8,182 nt of DNA from Gammaproteobacteria bacterium (GTDB taxonomy: Bacteria; Pseudomonadota; Gammaproteobacteria; SZUA-140), in the NCBI GenBank assembly GCA_026982145.1, contig JALSHQ010000394.1, positions 1 to 8,182 of the forward strand, written 5' to 3'. The notes beneath the pieces are model-generated. The model saw only the letters and a program-made list of their open reading frames with translations. It was not told the origin of the DNA and did not search any database. Positions 1-6,577 of this stretch are shown one piece after another. A program made the translations under genes and the position numbers. Position 1 is the first letter of the stretch. Every line of letters starts with the position of its first letter.

Positions 1-99
1 GGGGTAGTGGGGGGGGGGATTGGGGTTGGTGTCGCCGGTGTGCTCGGCACGCGCAAAGTGCTCACAGCCCCACCACTGCAGGTGCTGCGCGAAGTGTGA
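1..99 (+). CDS. ABC transporter permease, FtsX/YbbP-like, C-terminal end (partial)
   Basis: Only the last 32 codons are present, read from base 1 to the TGA at 97-99. The peptide is a Gly/Val-rich hydrophobic stretch, then GTRKVL, then the ending PPLQVLREV. A glycine-rich last membrane helix followed by a short basic turn and a 'PP-L-x-x-LR' ending is typical of FtsX-domain permeases of the YbbP and MacB/LolC kind. In that family it marks the last transmembrane segment and the cytoplasmic tail. These permeases pair with an ATPase, often encoded just upstream, and act on lipids, lipoproteins or exported substrates at the inner membrane. A run of ten G lies at 9-18 and encodes part of the final helix. 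Subfamily and substrate cannot be fixed from this fragment. The family call is fairly sure because of the PPLQVLR ending. Confidence 0.7.
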   Translation, partial: GVVGGGIGVGVAGVLGTRKVLTAPPLQVLREV

Positions 100-112
100 C
101 GAGGCGGGTTAA

Positions 113-141
113 TGGCAAGCGGCGCGCTTCTCAGGTATGCT
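113..141 (+). promoter_or_regulatory. Weak candidate sigma70 promoter for the DLH-fold gene
   Basis: TGGCAA (113-118) and TATGCT (136-141) are separated by 17 bases, about 30 bases upstream of the DLH-fold gene. The -35 box matches the consensus at only three of six positions. The -10 box is better. The gene could equally be read through from the permease, whose stop is 70 bases upstream. This is a candidate from spacing and position alone. Confidence 0.2.
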
Positions 142-169
142 TTTATGCCAGATAAGGGGGGATTAGGGG

Positions 170-901
170 ATGGGGATGTTGCACAGGTATTTGTTGATCG
201 CGGTGAGTTGTCTCTTTGTAAATGTTACCCATGCCGAAATGGTGACTTTAAAGACAGCATATGGCACAACCTTTAACGCTTATGTCGCAGGCTCTGCAGA
301 TGCAGAGGCTGGCGTTGTGCTTGCACATGATCGTTGGGGTGTTTCTCCGGCCGCCAAAGCGTGGGCGGATCGATTTTCAGCACATGGGTACCGCGTAGTC
401 GTAGCCGACTTTTACGACGGCCGCCGGGTGCATCGTGAATCACTCGCGAAGATGGCAATGGCGCAGACTGACCCTGAGTGGGTGCGCGCGAATCTCTACG
501 GCGCGCTTGACCATCTTAGTAAACACCAACGAAAAATAGCGGTGGTAGGGTGGGGCTATGGGGCAAAATACCTCTATCAAATCGCCGCCAAGCATGATGC
601 TAATATCGATGCACTGATCACCTTTGATGCATTGCCAAACGGTAAGCAGATTGCCCTTGAAGAGATCGATGTGCCCATGCTCAGCATCTTTGGCCGGCAT
701 GACCGCCGGTTGACCTTTGAAAAGATTGATGACTTTGAGATGCTGATGTTGAGATTACGTAAAAATCTGGATGTGGTCAGTGTCAATGCCGGTGCTGGGT
801 TTGTGAACCCACTAAATTCAACGTACCAGCTTGCAGCCAGCAATGAAGCGTGGTTTGCAATAGAGGCTTTTTTGACACGCCATTTTGCTGATGAGAGGTA
901 A
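170..901 (+). CDS. Secreted dienelactone-hydrolase-family protein with degenerate catalytic triad
   Basis: An alpha/beta-hydrolase of the dienelactone hydrolase (DLH) family, 243 aa, close to the usual DLH length plus a leader. Residues 1-22 look like a Sec signal peptide (MGMLHRYLL, hydrophobic core, cleavage after THA), implying a periplasmic or exported product. Family landmarks are GVVLAHDRWG (48-57), the GYRVVVADFYDGR strand and turn (73-85) and P-M-L-S-I-F-G-R-H-D (169-178), whose Asp178 fits the triad acid. The nucleophile elbow, normally G-x-C/S-x-G, reads G-W-G-Y-G (127-131), with Gly129 where Cys or Ser belongs. The usual G-A-x-H-G-F motif reads NAGAGFVNP (206-214) and lacks the His. 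The reading frame is otherwise intact, so this is a substituted site, not a decayed gene. It may be a binding or structural pseudoenzyme. AAGGGGGGA (154-162) serves the ATG at 170. A second ATG at 176, with AGGGGA five bases upstream, is an equally good start. Confidence 0.85.
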   Translation: MGMLHRYLLIAVSCLFVNVTHAEMVTLKTAYGTTFNAYVAGSADAEAGVVLAHDRWGVSPAAKAWADRFSAHGYRVVVADFYDGRRVHRESLAKMAMAQTDPEWVRANLYGALDHLSKHQRKIAVVGWGYGAKYLYQIAAKHDANIDALITFDALPNGKQIALEEIDVPMLSIFGRHDRRLTFEKIDDFEMLMLRLRKNLDVVSVNAGAGFVNPLNSTYQLAASNEAWFAIEAFLTRHFADER

Positions 902-907
902 CTTGCT

Positions 908-3733
908 CTATTTATTGCTTGTCGTATAAAAGCGTTTACTGACGGTTATGCAAACGCCCTTATTAAACCTGCGAAGTAAGCTGGGCAGTGAGTATCTAGG
1001 GAGTCTCTGAATTGAAGGAATCATTCTCAAAAATCCCAGCATTAAAGCCAAGCCCCACCACCCCAAAGCTCCACCGCCGCCAGCGCTACCACTCCCCGCA
1101 CTATTATTATCATTACTTGGATCACTGATCGTTGCTGTAGTTGCCACAACATTGATCGTGCGAGTCACTTGTATCGCCGCATTGCCTGCGGCATCTGAGA
1201 CGTTATAGGTCACGCTGTAATTACCCGTCTCAGCGGTGTTCACTTGAGAGGCATCAATGGTGATATTGGCACTGAGGTTGCCATCCCGGTTGTCACTGGC
1301 AGATGCGCCCAGTTCTACATAAGTGCTCCCCACCATAATTGTTAGCGGGTTATCTCCAATGAGGGTGATCACGGGTGGTGTGGTATCCGGGGTGCTAGTG
1401 GCCGCGCCGGAGAGACTAACGTCATCAAAGTAAGCCGCATCATTAAAGCTGCCGACCCCGACCCTGCCCGCGCCCAGACTGTTGTCAGTCGCACTCAAGA
1501 TCACGTTGCCGTCAAACTTAACCGTGATCGCATTGCCTGCACGGCTGACTTCAATGTTGTGGTAGGCGTTGTCGTTTAACCAGTCCTGGGTGGCAGTCGC
1601 CAGCGCCGCTGCACGGGTGCCATTCACCACCTTGAAGAGCTGGGTGTAATTCTGATTATTGTTAAACATCACATAGTAGTAACTGTCCACATTCTGATCC
1701 TGAAATCCGAATAGCACGGCATAGTCAGCGTTTGCGGCGGTGCTACCGAGCTTAGCCTTAGCGGTAAAGGTAAAATCACCATACTCACCGGGCAGCAGGG
1801 AGTACTCGCCGAGTCGCCCTCCACCGGGGCTACCAAATCCTGTGGCTTTGAGGGCGTAGGCTCGATTGCCATCGGCTTCCGTAGTGACTTCCCATCTGTC
1901 GGCGTTGAGGGGCGTCCAGCCATCGGCGTTGCCATCTTCAAAACCATCGGATAAACGATAAGTGAAGTTAATGTCACTCAAAGTGGCAATCGTGTTGGGG
2001 GTCAGTGCCCGGTCCTGCACGTTGCTGATCGAAACGGTGTAAGTGGTCTCTTCACTCAACGGGCTAACCGTGAGGCTCACCGTGCGACCATCACTCATCA
2101 GGTTAGCCGCATTGACAGTGATGTCAGGGTCCACTTGATAGTTGGCGATGGTTTCAGCGCTGCTGGCACTGATCGCTTCGCTGAAGACGATATCGACGCG
2201 AGTATCACTCGCTGCACGTGCTGCGAGCAGTGTAGGGGATTGTGTGTCGGCGAGCACCGTTAATAGAGCGGGGTCGCTGGAGGCAGCGTCTAGGTCATTC
2301 GTGATGACAACGTGATAAAAACGGCCGCCGTCATCAGGGGTCACCTCTGTTAGCGTATAGCTGGCAGTGGTGGCGCCTTCAATGGCGACGTTGCTACGAA
2401 ACCACTGGTAGGTGGGCATGCTGCCGCTGGCGGTGACAGTGAAAGTGACATCTTCGCCTTCAGTGGCGGTGACAGCTTCAGGCTGCGCAGTGATCGTCGG
2501 TGCTGTGGGTGTGATGTCCAGCTCAAATTGATTGGCATGGGTCAGGGTAACCTCTCCCAGTGCCCAGATTCTCATTCCAAAGGGACGTCCCCAAAAATTG
2601 ATGAGCTCTAGATAGGCTGGTTCTTGCCAGCGTGAGTAAGCCAGTTCGTAAATACCCATCCCATGCTCAGGCAAGAGAGGGTTTGGCCCCACCGTAAATG
2701 GGTTACCGCCGGGTACGGCTTTCTTTAGATAAGGGACATGGTAATCCAGCGCCAACTTTAGTCCCTTGCCGCCAACCTGCCCCGTAGAGGTGTAGTTGTA
2801 TAGATCAACGCCCTGATGACGTGCAATTTCTGCTGCTTGCGTCATCGCGTGCAAGGCAAACACAGAATAGCCAATGCCTCCCCAGTTTTCTGGCCGACCG
2901 CTTTCCCTGCCCATGCGACCCTGCCCTGTCATCTGGCCGGGAATAATTTCACGAAAAGTACTATAGGCAAAAGTTAAAAGACTCTGGTCATCAACAAACG
3001 CACCTGCCATGCTGACAAAAGCAACCTGCCAGTTCACAAAATTTTGCGGAGACTGCGGAATACCGTTTGCCCGAGCATTATTACCAAAAGTCTGCACCCA
3101 CGCTTTAAAAGCCGTTTTGTCAGCCTCAACCCAGCCGGGGTAACTCCAGGCCATGTCTACGCCATAGATTACGCTGCTCATCGTTGGGTAGAGGCTAATG
3201 TTTGACTGATTGTTGCTAAACTGGGGTAACATGCCCGTGGTTGAATCCAGCGCCCAGGTACGGATTAATGTAATGAGCTTGTCAGCATAATCGTCTCTAT
3301 TGATACCGTCAGAATCAGTGCCTTCCGGGGTTAGGGCGTAAGCCATTCCTAGATCTCGAACCGCAATGGCTACCGGGTGCGCCCCACTGAGCGCATCATA
3401 CTGGTTGCCTCCACCGTAGAAATTTCCGGTGCAAAAGATACGCACATTGGCACAGTTTGCATTGGCACTGTTATCACCACCAAAGGTCACACTAAAATAG
3501 GGCGCGGGGATTGTTAAAGCCGATTTTGCCTGACCTATCATTTTGTCATAGGCGCTTTTCCAGGGTTCTTCATTAGCGGCTACTTTTGCTTTGATCGCCG
3601 TTAATTCGCTGGCGTTTATCAAGGTGCGTGGATGTTCAGCTACCGCTAGTGCAGTGCTTGTTGCAAACAAGTTTATTAATAGCGTCGTGAAAAATATTCC
3701 TTTAAGTAAAATCGTAGTTTTATAGATTTTCAT
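908..3733 (-). CDS. Exported alginate-lyase-superfamily protein with Ig, lectin-like and GlyGly-CTERM-like modules
   Basis: 941 aa. Residues 1-30 form a signal peptide (basic start, hydrophobic core, cleavage near TALA). Residues ~33-400 resemble the alginate lyase superfamily (PF05426-like, alpha/alpha barrel). Landmarks are HPRTLIN (34-40), NFVNWQVA (231-238), RMGRESGRPENW (273-284) and AEIARHQGVDLY (301-312). Then follow an Ig-like domain (~412-495), an SbsA/Big_5-like domain (~498-592), a concanavalin-like lectin domain (~596-777), a DUF5011/HYR-type domain (~783-864), an Asn/Ser/Gly linker, GGGG (885-888) and a hydrophobic segment (889-902). This predicts secretion and surface anchoring of a polyuronate-binding or -cleaving protein. 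GAGG lies 7 bases before the ATG. His residues common at the PL5 catalytic positions are Trp here (235 and 284), so lyase activity and substrate are uncertain. About 39 residues follow the membrane segment, more than usual for this tail type. It is the last gene of the minus-strand set. Confidence 0.85.
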   Translation of the reverse strand: MKIYKTTILLKGIFFTTLLINLFATSTALAVAEHPRTLINASELTAIKAKVAANEEPWKSAYDKMIGQAKSALTIPAPYFSVTFGGDNSANANCANVRIFCTGNFYGGGNQYDALSGAHPVAIAVRDLGMAYALTPEGTDSDGINRDDYADKLITLIRTWALDSTTGMLPQFSNNQSNISLYPTMSSVIYGVDMAWSYPGWVEADKTAFKAWVQTFGNNARANGIPQSPQNFVNWQVAFVSMAGAFVDDQSLLTFAYSTFREIIPGQMTGQGRMGRESGRPENWGGIGYSVFALHAMTQAAEIARHQGVDLYNYTSTGQVGGKGLKLALDYHVPYLKKAVPGGNPFTVGPNPLLPEHGMGIYELAYSRWQEPAYLELINFWGRPFGMRIWALGEVTLTHANQFELDITPTAPTITAQPEAVTATEGEDVTFTVTASGSMPTYQWFRSNVAIEGATTASYTLTEVTPDDGGRFYHVVITNDLDAASSDPALLTVLADTQSPTLLAARAASDTRVDIVFSEAISASSAETIANYQVDPDITVNAANLMSDGRTVSLTVSPLSEETTYTVSISNVQDRALTPNTIATLSDINFTYRLSDGFEDGNADGWTPLNADRWEVTTEADGNRAYALKATGFGSPGGGRLGEYSLLPGEYGDFTFTAKAKLGSTAANADYAVLFGFQDQNVDSYYYVMFNNNQNYTQLFKVVNGTRAAALATATQDWLNDNAYHNIEVSRAGNAITVKFDGNVILSATDNSLGAGRVGVGSFNDAAYFDDVSLSGAATSTPDTTPPVITLIGDNPLTIMVGSTYVELGASASDNRDGNLSANITIDASQVNTAETGNYSVTYNVSDAAGNAAIQVTRTINVVATTATISDPSNDNNSAGSGSAGGGGALGWWGLALMLGFLRMIPSIQRLPRYSLPSLLRRFNKGVCITVSKRFYTTSNK
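1025..1081 (-). other. GlyGly-CTERM-like sorting segment of the lyase-like protein
   Basis: Residues 885-903 read GGGG, ALGWWGLALMLGF, then LR. They follow an Asn/Ser/Gly linker (NDNNSAGSGSAG). Gly run, hydrophobic helix and basic residue match the pattern cut by rhombosortases after type II secretion. Unlike the typical signal, 38-39 more residues follow the helix. Confidence 0.65.
1330..2245 (-). repeat. Copy A of a ~0.9 kb direct repeat (SbsA-like + lectin-like + start of HYR domain)
   Basis: This stretch aligns without gaps to 4156-5071 at a constant offset of 2826 bases. The protein it encodes (residues ~497-800 of the lyase-like protein) matches residues ~503-806 of the kelch protein. 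Over residues 593-799 I count only four differences in 207 (G649S, S664N, T749N, N751G). Similarity falls off sharply on both sides. The pattern points to recent duplication or gene conversion. Confidence 0.95.
1403..1948 (-). other. Lectin/LamG-like domain in the lyase-like protein
   Basis: Residues 596-777 begin DGFEDGNADGW and end YFDDVSLSG. The all-beta pattern contains an F-x-A-x-A-K-x-x-L strand, DYAVLFGFQD, YYYVMFNN, W-L-N-D-N-A-Y-H-N-I-E-V, V-K-F-D-G and GRVGVGSFNDAAYFDDV. This is typical of concanavalin-A-like domains (LamG or DUF1080-like) attached to polysaccharide-degrading enzymes. A carbohydrate-binding role is inferred. The exact family cannot be assigned by eye. Confidence 0.65.
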
Positions 3734-3740
3734 TTGTGTA

Positions 3741-3744
3741 CCTC
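3741..3744 (-). promoter_or_regulatory. Ribosome binding site of the lyase-like gene
   Basis: GAGG (complement of 3741-3744) lies seven bases before the ATG at 3731-3733. It supports that start, which is directly followed by a good signal peptide. Confidence 0.65.
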
Positions 3745-3791
3745 GATGGCTGCGGAAGCCCCGTGAAAGTCATCATTATTGACGAAGGTAT

Positions 3792-3819
3792 TTCATATTT
3801 TATGGTTGGGTAAGTGCAA
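3792..3819 (-). promoter_or_regulatory. Weak candidate internal promoter ahead of the lyase-like gene
   Basis: In the 90-base gap between the kelch gene stop and the lyase-like gene start, the minus strand reads TTGCAC (3819-3814), 16 bases, then TATGAA (3797-3792). This is AT-rich compared with its surroundings and would place transcription about 55-60 bases before the ATG. Three of six and four of six positions match the consensus, so it is only a possibility that the last gene has its own promoter. No clear terminator hairpin was found in the gap, only a T run just after the kelch stop. Confidence 0.22.
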
Positions 3820-3823
3820 AAAA

Positions 3824-6577
3824 TCAGCTCGTGTTGTGGCGACGAAATCGATAGGCCAACAGCATAAAAATAAAACTGGTAAACACTCCCCAACTGCCAC
3901 CACCGCCAGCTGCACCATCCACGGCACTGTTATTATCATTGCCGGGGCTACTCACAGCACTCACAGCAGCGACCACATTCACCGTCCGGCTGAGTTGAGC
4001 CGCCGCATTACCCGCAGCATCAGTGACATTAAAGGTGACGTTATATATGCCAACGATGGCGGTATCGACAGCAGTGCCATCCACAGTGATGTTGGCGCTG
4101 AGGTTGCCATCCCAGTTATCACTAGCAGTTGCCCCCGGGTCAATGTAGGCATTGCCCACCGTGATTGTTAGCGGGTTATCTCCAATGAGGGTGATCACAG
4201 GGGGCGTGGTATCGGGAGTGCTAGTGGCCGCGCCGGAGAGACTAACGTCATCGAAGTAGGCCGCATCATTAAAGCTGCCGACCCCGACTCTGCCCGCGCC
4301 TAGGCTGCCATCGTTCGCACTCAAGATCACGTTGCCGTCAAACTTAACAGTGATCGCATTGCCTGCGCGGCTGACTTCGATGTTGTGGTAAGCGTTGTCG
4401 TTTAACCAGTCCTGAGTGGCAGTCGCCAGCGCCGCTGCACGGGTGCCATTCACCACCTTGAAGAGCTGGGTGTAGTTCTGATTATTGTTAAACATCACAT
4501 AGTAGTAACTGTCCACATTCTGATCCTGAAATCCGAATAGCACGGCATAGTCAGCGTTTGCAGCGGTGTTACCGAGCTTCGCCTTAGCGGTAAAGGTAAA
4601 ATCACCATACTCGCTGGGCAGCAAGGAGTATTCGCCCAGGCGGCCACCCCCGGGGCTACCAAATCCTGTGGCTTTGAGGGCGTAGGCTCGATTGCCATCG
4701 GCTTCCGTTGTGACTTCCCATCTGTCGGCGTTGAGGGGCGTCCAGCCATCGGCGTTGCCATCTTCAAAACCATCGGATAAACGATAAGTGAAATTGATGT
4801 CACTCAAAGTGGCAATCGTGTTGGGGGGCAGTGCCCTATCCTGCACGTTGCTGACCGACACGGTGTAAGTGGTCTCTTCACTCAGCGGACTCACCGAGAG
4901 GCTCACCGTACGGCCATCGCCACTCAGCGTTGCGGCAGTCACTGTAATGCCAGGATCTATTTGATAGCTGGCGATGGTTTCAGTGCTGCTGGCACTGACC
5001 GCTTCGCTGAAGATAAGATCGACACGAGTATCACTCGCTGTACGTGCAGCGAGCAGCGTAGGGGGTGCCGTGTCAGCTGTAATTGTCAAAAATGCACCAA
5101 CGCTATTAATGGTTTCAGCGTCATCGCTAACCACCACATCAAACTCGCGGCCATTATTTGCCATGTCCGATGCAGTGAAGCTATAGCTGGCCTCGGTGGC
5201 ATCTGCAATATCAACACCATTCATACGCCACTGGTAGCTGAGGAGACCACGACCAACAGCGACTACATTAAAGGTGGCGATTTGCCCCTGCTCCACAGTG
5301 ACAGCAGCCGGTTGATTAATGATATTCAGCTCAGCGTTCTCGGCTTTGTGTTTGTACAGGTAGACTTTGCAATTGTTTTCATTCTCAACCGAGACGACAA
5401 AATTAACCCCATACTCATAAAGTGGTACGGCCACCGAGTCCATGGCACAATAGGCATTGGTGAGTGTTTGTTCTCCCGCCTGCCCCCAGGCGTTGGTGGT
5501 TAGGTCATACTCCCAGGTTGGCAGTGGGTTATTGCCACAAGGCCATGAACCATCGCTAGGCTCCCCCTGAAAAACCACCAAATTACCGGTGTTGGGGTCG
5601 ATGGTCTGTATTGGCCCCGCACCCCTTTGGCCAAGAAAGAGTGGCGCATCTGGGAGGCGGGTGACACTCCCTGAGGTATCCATCACATAGAGTGTTTTTA
5701 ACTCATCGATGTCAGGCGTAGGGTCTGGAATTGTGCCGCCTGCACTGTAATTAAACCCACCACCAAAAAACATCACGCCATGAGTTGGATTGTACTCACT
5801 GAAGTGAGAAATCCCACCGAAGGGTTCAGCGAGGCTCACCGGGGCATCCCATTGATTAGTTGTCGGGTTATACAACGCATACATGGAAGCACGACCACCG
5901 CGAGCATCAAAAAATACCAGCCTGTCGATATCGGGAAAATATTCCAGAGCACTCTGCTCTCCAGCTGCAATAGGGGAATTAGGCAGTTGTGTCCAGAGAC
6001 CTGTAGCTAGGCTCATTGCCCAGACATTATTAGCTCGTGTTACTGTCGACCAGTAGAAGGTTCCACGAGAGACATCAATGGCACCATTGTCATAACCGTG
6101 AGCACCGAAACCAAACAGCGTTGGCACATCTAAAATTGTCCAGCTATTGGTTGCTTCTGAATATTTAACAAAACCTTGATCCCACGGTTTATAAGCTCTC
6201 CGCGTTCCTGCGATGTAAATTTCTTTGTTTACTGAATCCCAATGCGCCTCATCCGTAAACTCAAGAATGTTACGCATTTGGTTGGGTCTCGGTATCAGTA
6301 TCTTGTTGCCGTCCTTGTCTAACTTATCATTTCCATCTTCATCGACTTCATACATGACGGGCCATGGCGGAACCATCGCCTGACAAGTCGATACCGGGCC
6401 ATCAATTTCCAGTTCAACGAACTCTCCGGGTTGGACTGTTCTGGCAAGATCACTCAAGACGCTGGTCAGTCCAGGTGCGGGAACTGACATCATTAATAAC
6501 CCAACTCCAAAAGTGCTCATTGTTTTACCTAAAACCTGCACAATGTTGTTGGCTGTTATCTGATAAATAGAGTTCAT
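3824..6577 (-). CDS. Exported kelch-like beta-propeller protein with Ig, lectin-like and GlyGly-CTERM-like modules
   Basis: 917 aa. The N-terminus has one basic residue (Lys18) before a hydrophobic stretch (22-34), an atypical but plausible export signal. Residues 78-91 form an Asp/Asn-rich loop (VDEDGNDKLDKDGN) like a calcium site. Residues ~100-400 form a kelch/galactose-oxidase-like propeller with recurring 'N-x-W' and 'FFGGG/VFFDARGG' blades, for example NSWTILD (144-150), LWTQLPN (194-200), NQWDAPV (241-247) and NAWGQAG (362-368). Then come Ig-like (~415-500), SbsA-like (~504-598), lectin-like (~602-783) and DUF5011/HYR (~789-870) domains. The tail is GGGG (891-894), a hydrophobic segment and RFRRHNTS. 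The start overlaps the upstream stop as ATGA, with AAGGAG six bases before it, so the two are translationally coupled. I see no copper-site signature that would prove oxidase activity. It is most likely a surface-anchored binding or structural partner of the lyase-like protein. Confidence 0.85.
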   Translation of the reverse strand: MNSIYQITANNIVQVLGKTMSTFGVGLLMMSVPAPGLTSVLSDLARTVQPGEFVELEIDGPVSTCQAMVPPWPVMYEVDEDGNDKLDKDGNKILIPRPNQMRNILEFTDEAHWDSVNKEIYIAGTRRAYKPWDQGFVKYSEATNSWTILDVPTLFGFGAHGYDNGAIDVSRGTFYWSTVTRANNVWAMSLATGLWTQLPNSPIAAGEQSALEYFPDIDRLVFFDARGGRASMYALYNPTTNQWDAPVSLAEPFGGISHFSEYNPTHGVMFFGGGFNYSAGGTIPDPTPDIDELKTLYVMDTSGSVTRLPDAPLFLGQRGAGPIQTIDPNTGNLVVFQGEPSDGSWPCGNNPLPTWEYDLTTNAWGQAGEQTLTNAYCAMDSVAVPLYEYGVNFVVSVENENNCKVYLYKHKAENAELNIINQPAAVTVEQGQIATFNVVAVGRGLLSYQWRMNGVDIADATEASYSFTASDMANNGREFDVVVSDDAETINSVGAFLTITADTAPPTLLAARTASDTRVDLIFSEAVSASSTETIASYQIDPGITVTAATLSGDGRTVSLSVSPLSEETTYTVSVSNVQDRALPPNTIATLSDINFTYRLSDGFEDGNADGWTPLNADRWEVTTEADGNRAYALKATGFGSPGGGRLGEYSLLPSEYGDFTFTAKAKLGNTAANADYAVLFGFQDQNVDSYYYVMFNNNQNYTQLFKVVNGTRAAALATATQDWLNDNAYHNIEVSRAGNAITVKFDGNVILSANDGSLGAGRVGVGSFNDAAYFDDVSLSGAATSTPDTTPPVITLIGDNPLTITVGNAYIDPGATASDNWDGNLSANITVDGTAVDTAIVGIYNVTFNVTDAAGNAAAQLSRTVNVVAAVSAVSSPGNDNNSAVDGAAGGGGSWGVFTSFIFMLLAYRFRRHNTS
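3839..3907 (-). other. GlyGly-CTERM-like sorting segment of the kelch protein
   Basis: Residues 891-913 are GGGG, SWGVFTSFIFMLLAY, then RFRR, with only four residues after. This is the most canonical of the three tails in length and layout. Confidence 0.75.
4156..5071 (-). repeat. Copy B of the ~0.9 kb direct repeat, in the kelch gene
   Basis: This is the counterpart of 1330-2245, ungapped at offset 2826 and in the same reading frame. It encodes the SbsA-like domain, the whole lectin-like domain and the first ~20 residues of the HYR domain of the kelch protein. Nucleotide differences are few and mostly silent in the lectin-like core. They become denser within the SbsA-like part (DPGITVTAATLSGDG here against DPDITVNAANLMSDG in copy A) and after NPLTI in the HYR domain. 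Confidence 0.95.
4229..4774 (-). other. Lectin/LamG-like domain in the kelch protein
   Basis: Residues 602-783 match residues 596-777 of the lyase-like protein at all but four positions. The same DGFEDGNADGW start and YFDDVSLSG end are present. Its presence on two different catalytic or propeller heads supports a shared targeting role, probably binding the same glycan or matrix. Confidence 0.65.

Noticed and set aside
117..129. AAGCG-GCG-CGCTT hairpin after the permease stop, as a terminator
   Set aside because: The stem is only five pairs and no T run follows. It is too weak to call.
932..957. Inverted repeat GCGTTT/AAACGC as a shared terminator for the converging genes
   Set aside because: It has a six-pair stem with a 14-base loop and no clear T tract, and it lies inside coding sequence. 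It is kept only as a hint in the tail-extension finding.
1669..1977. A minus-strand alternative frame, repeated almost identically at 4495-4803
   Set aside because: The apparent conservation comes only from the duplicated lectin-like cassette in the true frame. The frame has no family resemblance and lies wholly inside a real gene.
3748..3760. GGCT/AGCC hairpin next to the lyase-like gene's ribosome site
   Set aside because: A four-pair stem is not distinguishable from chance.
3779..4171. 130-codon plus-strand open frame over the kelch gene's 3' end
   Set aside because: It is antisense to a well-supported coding region and has a His/Thr/Ser-rich, low-complexity, unrecognisable product.
4961..5503. 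180-codon plus-strand open frame with many Cys
   Set aside because: It is antisense to the Ig and propeller domains of the kelch protein. The composition is that of a shadow frame and no start signal is seen.
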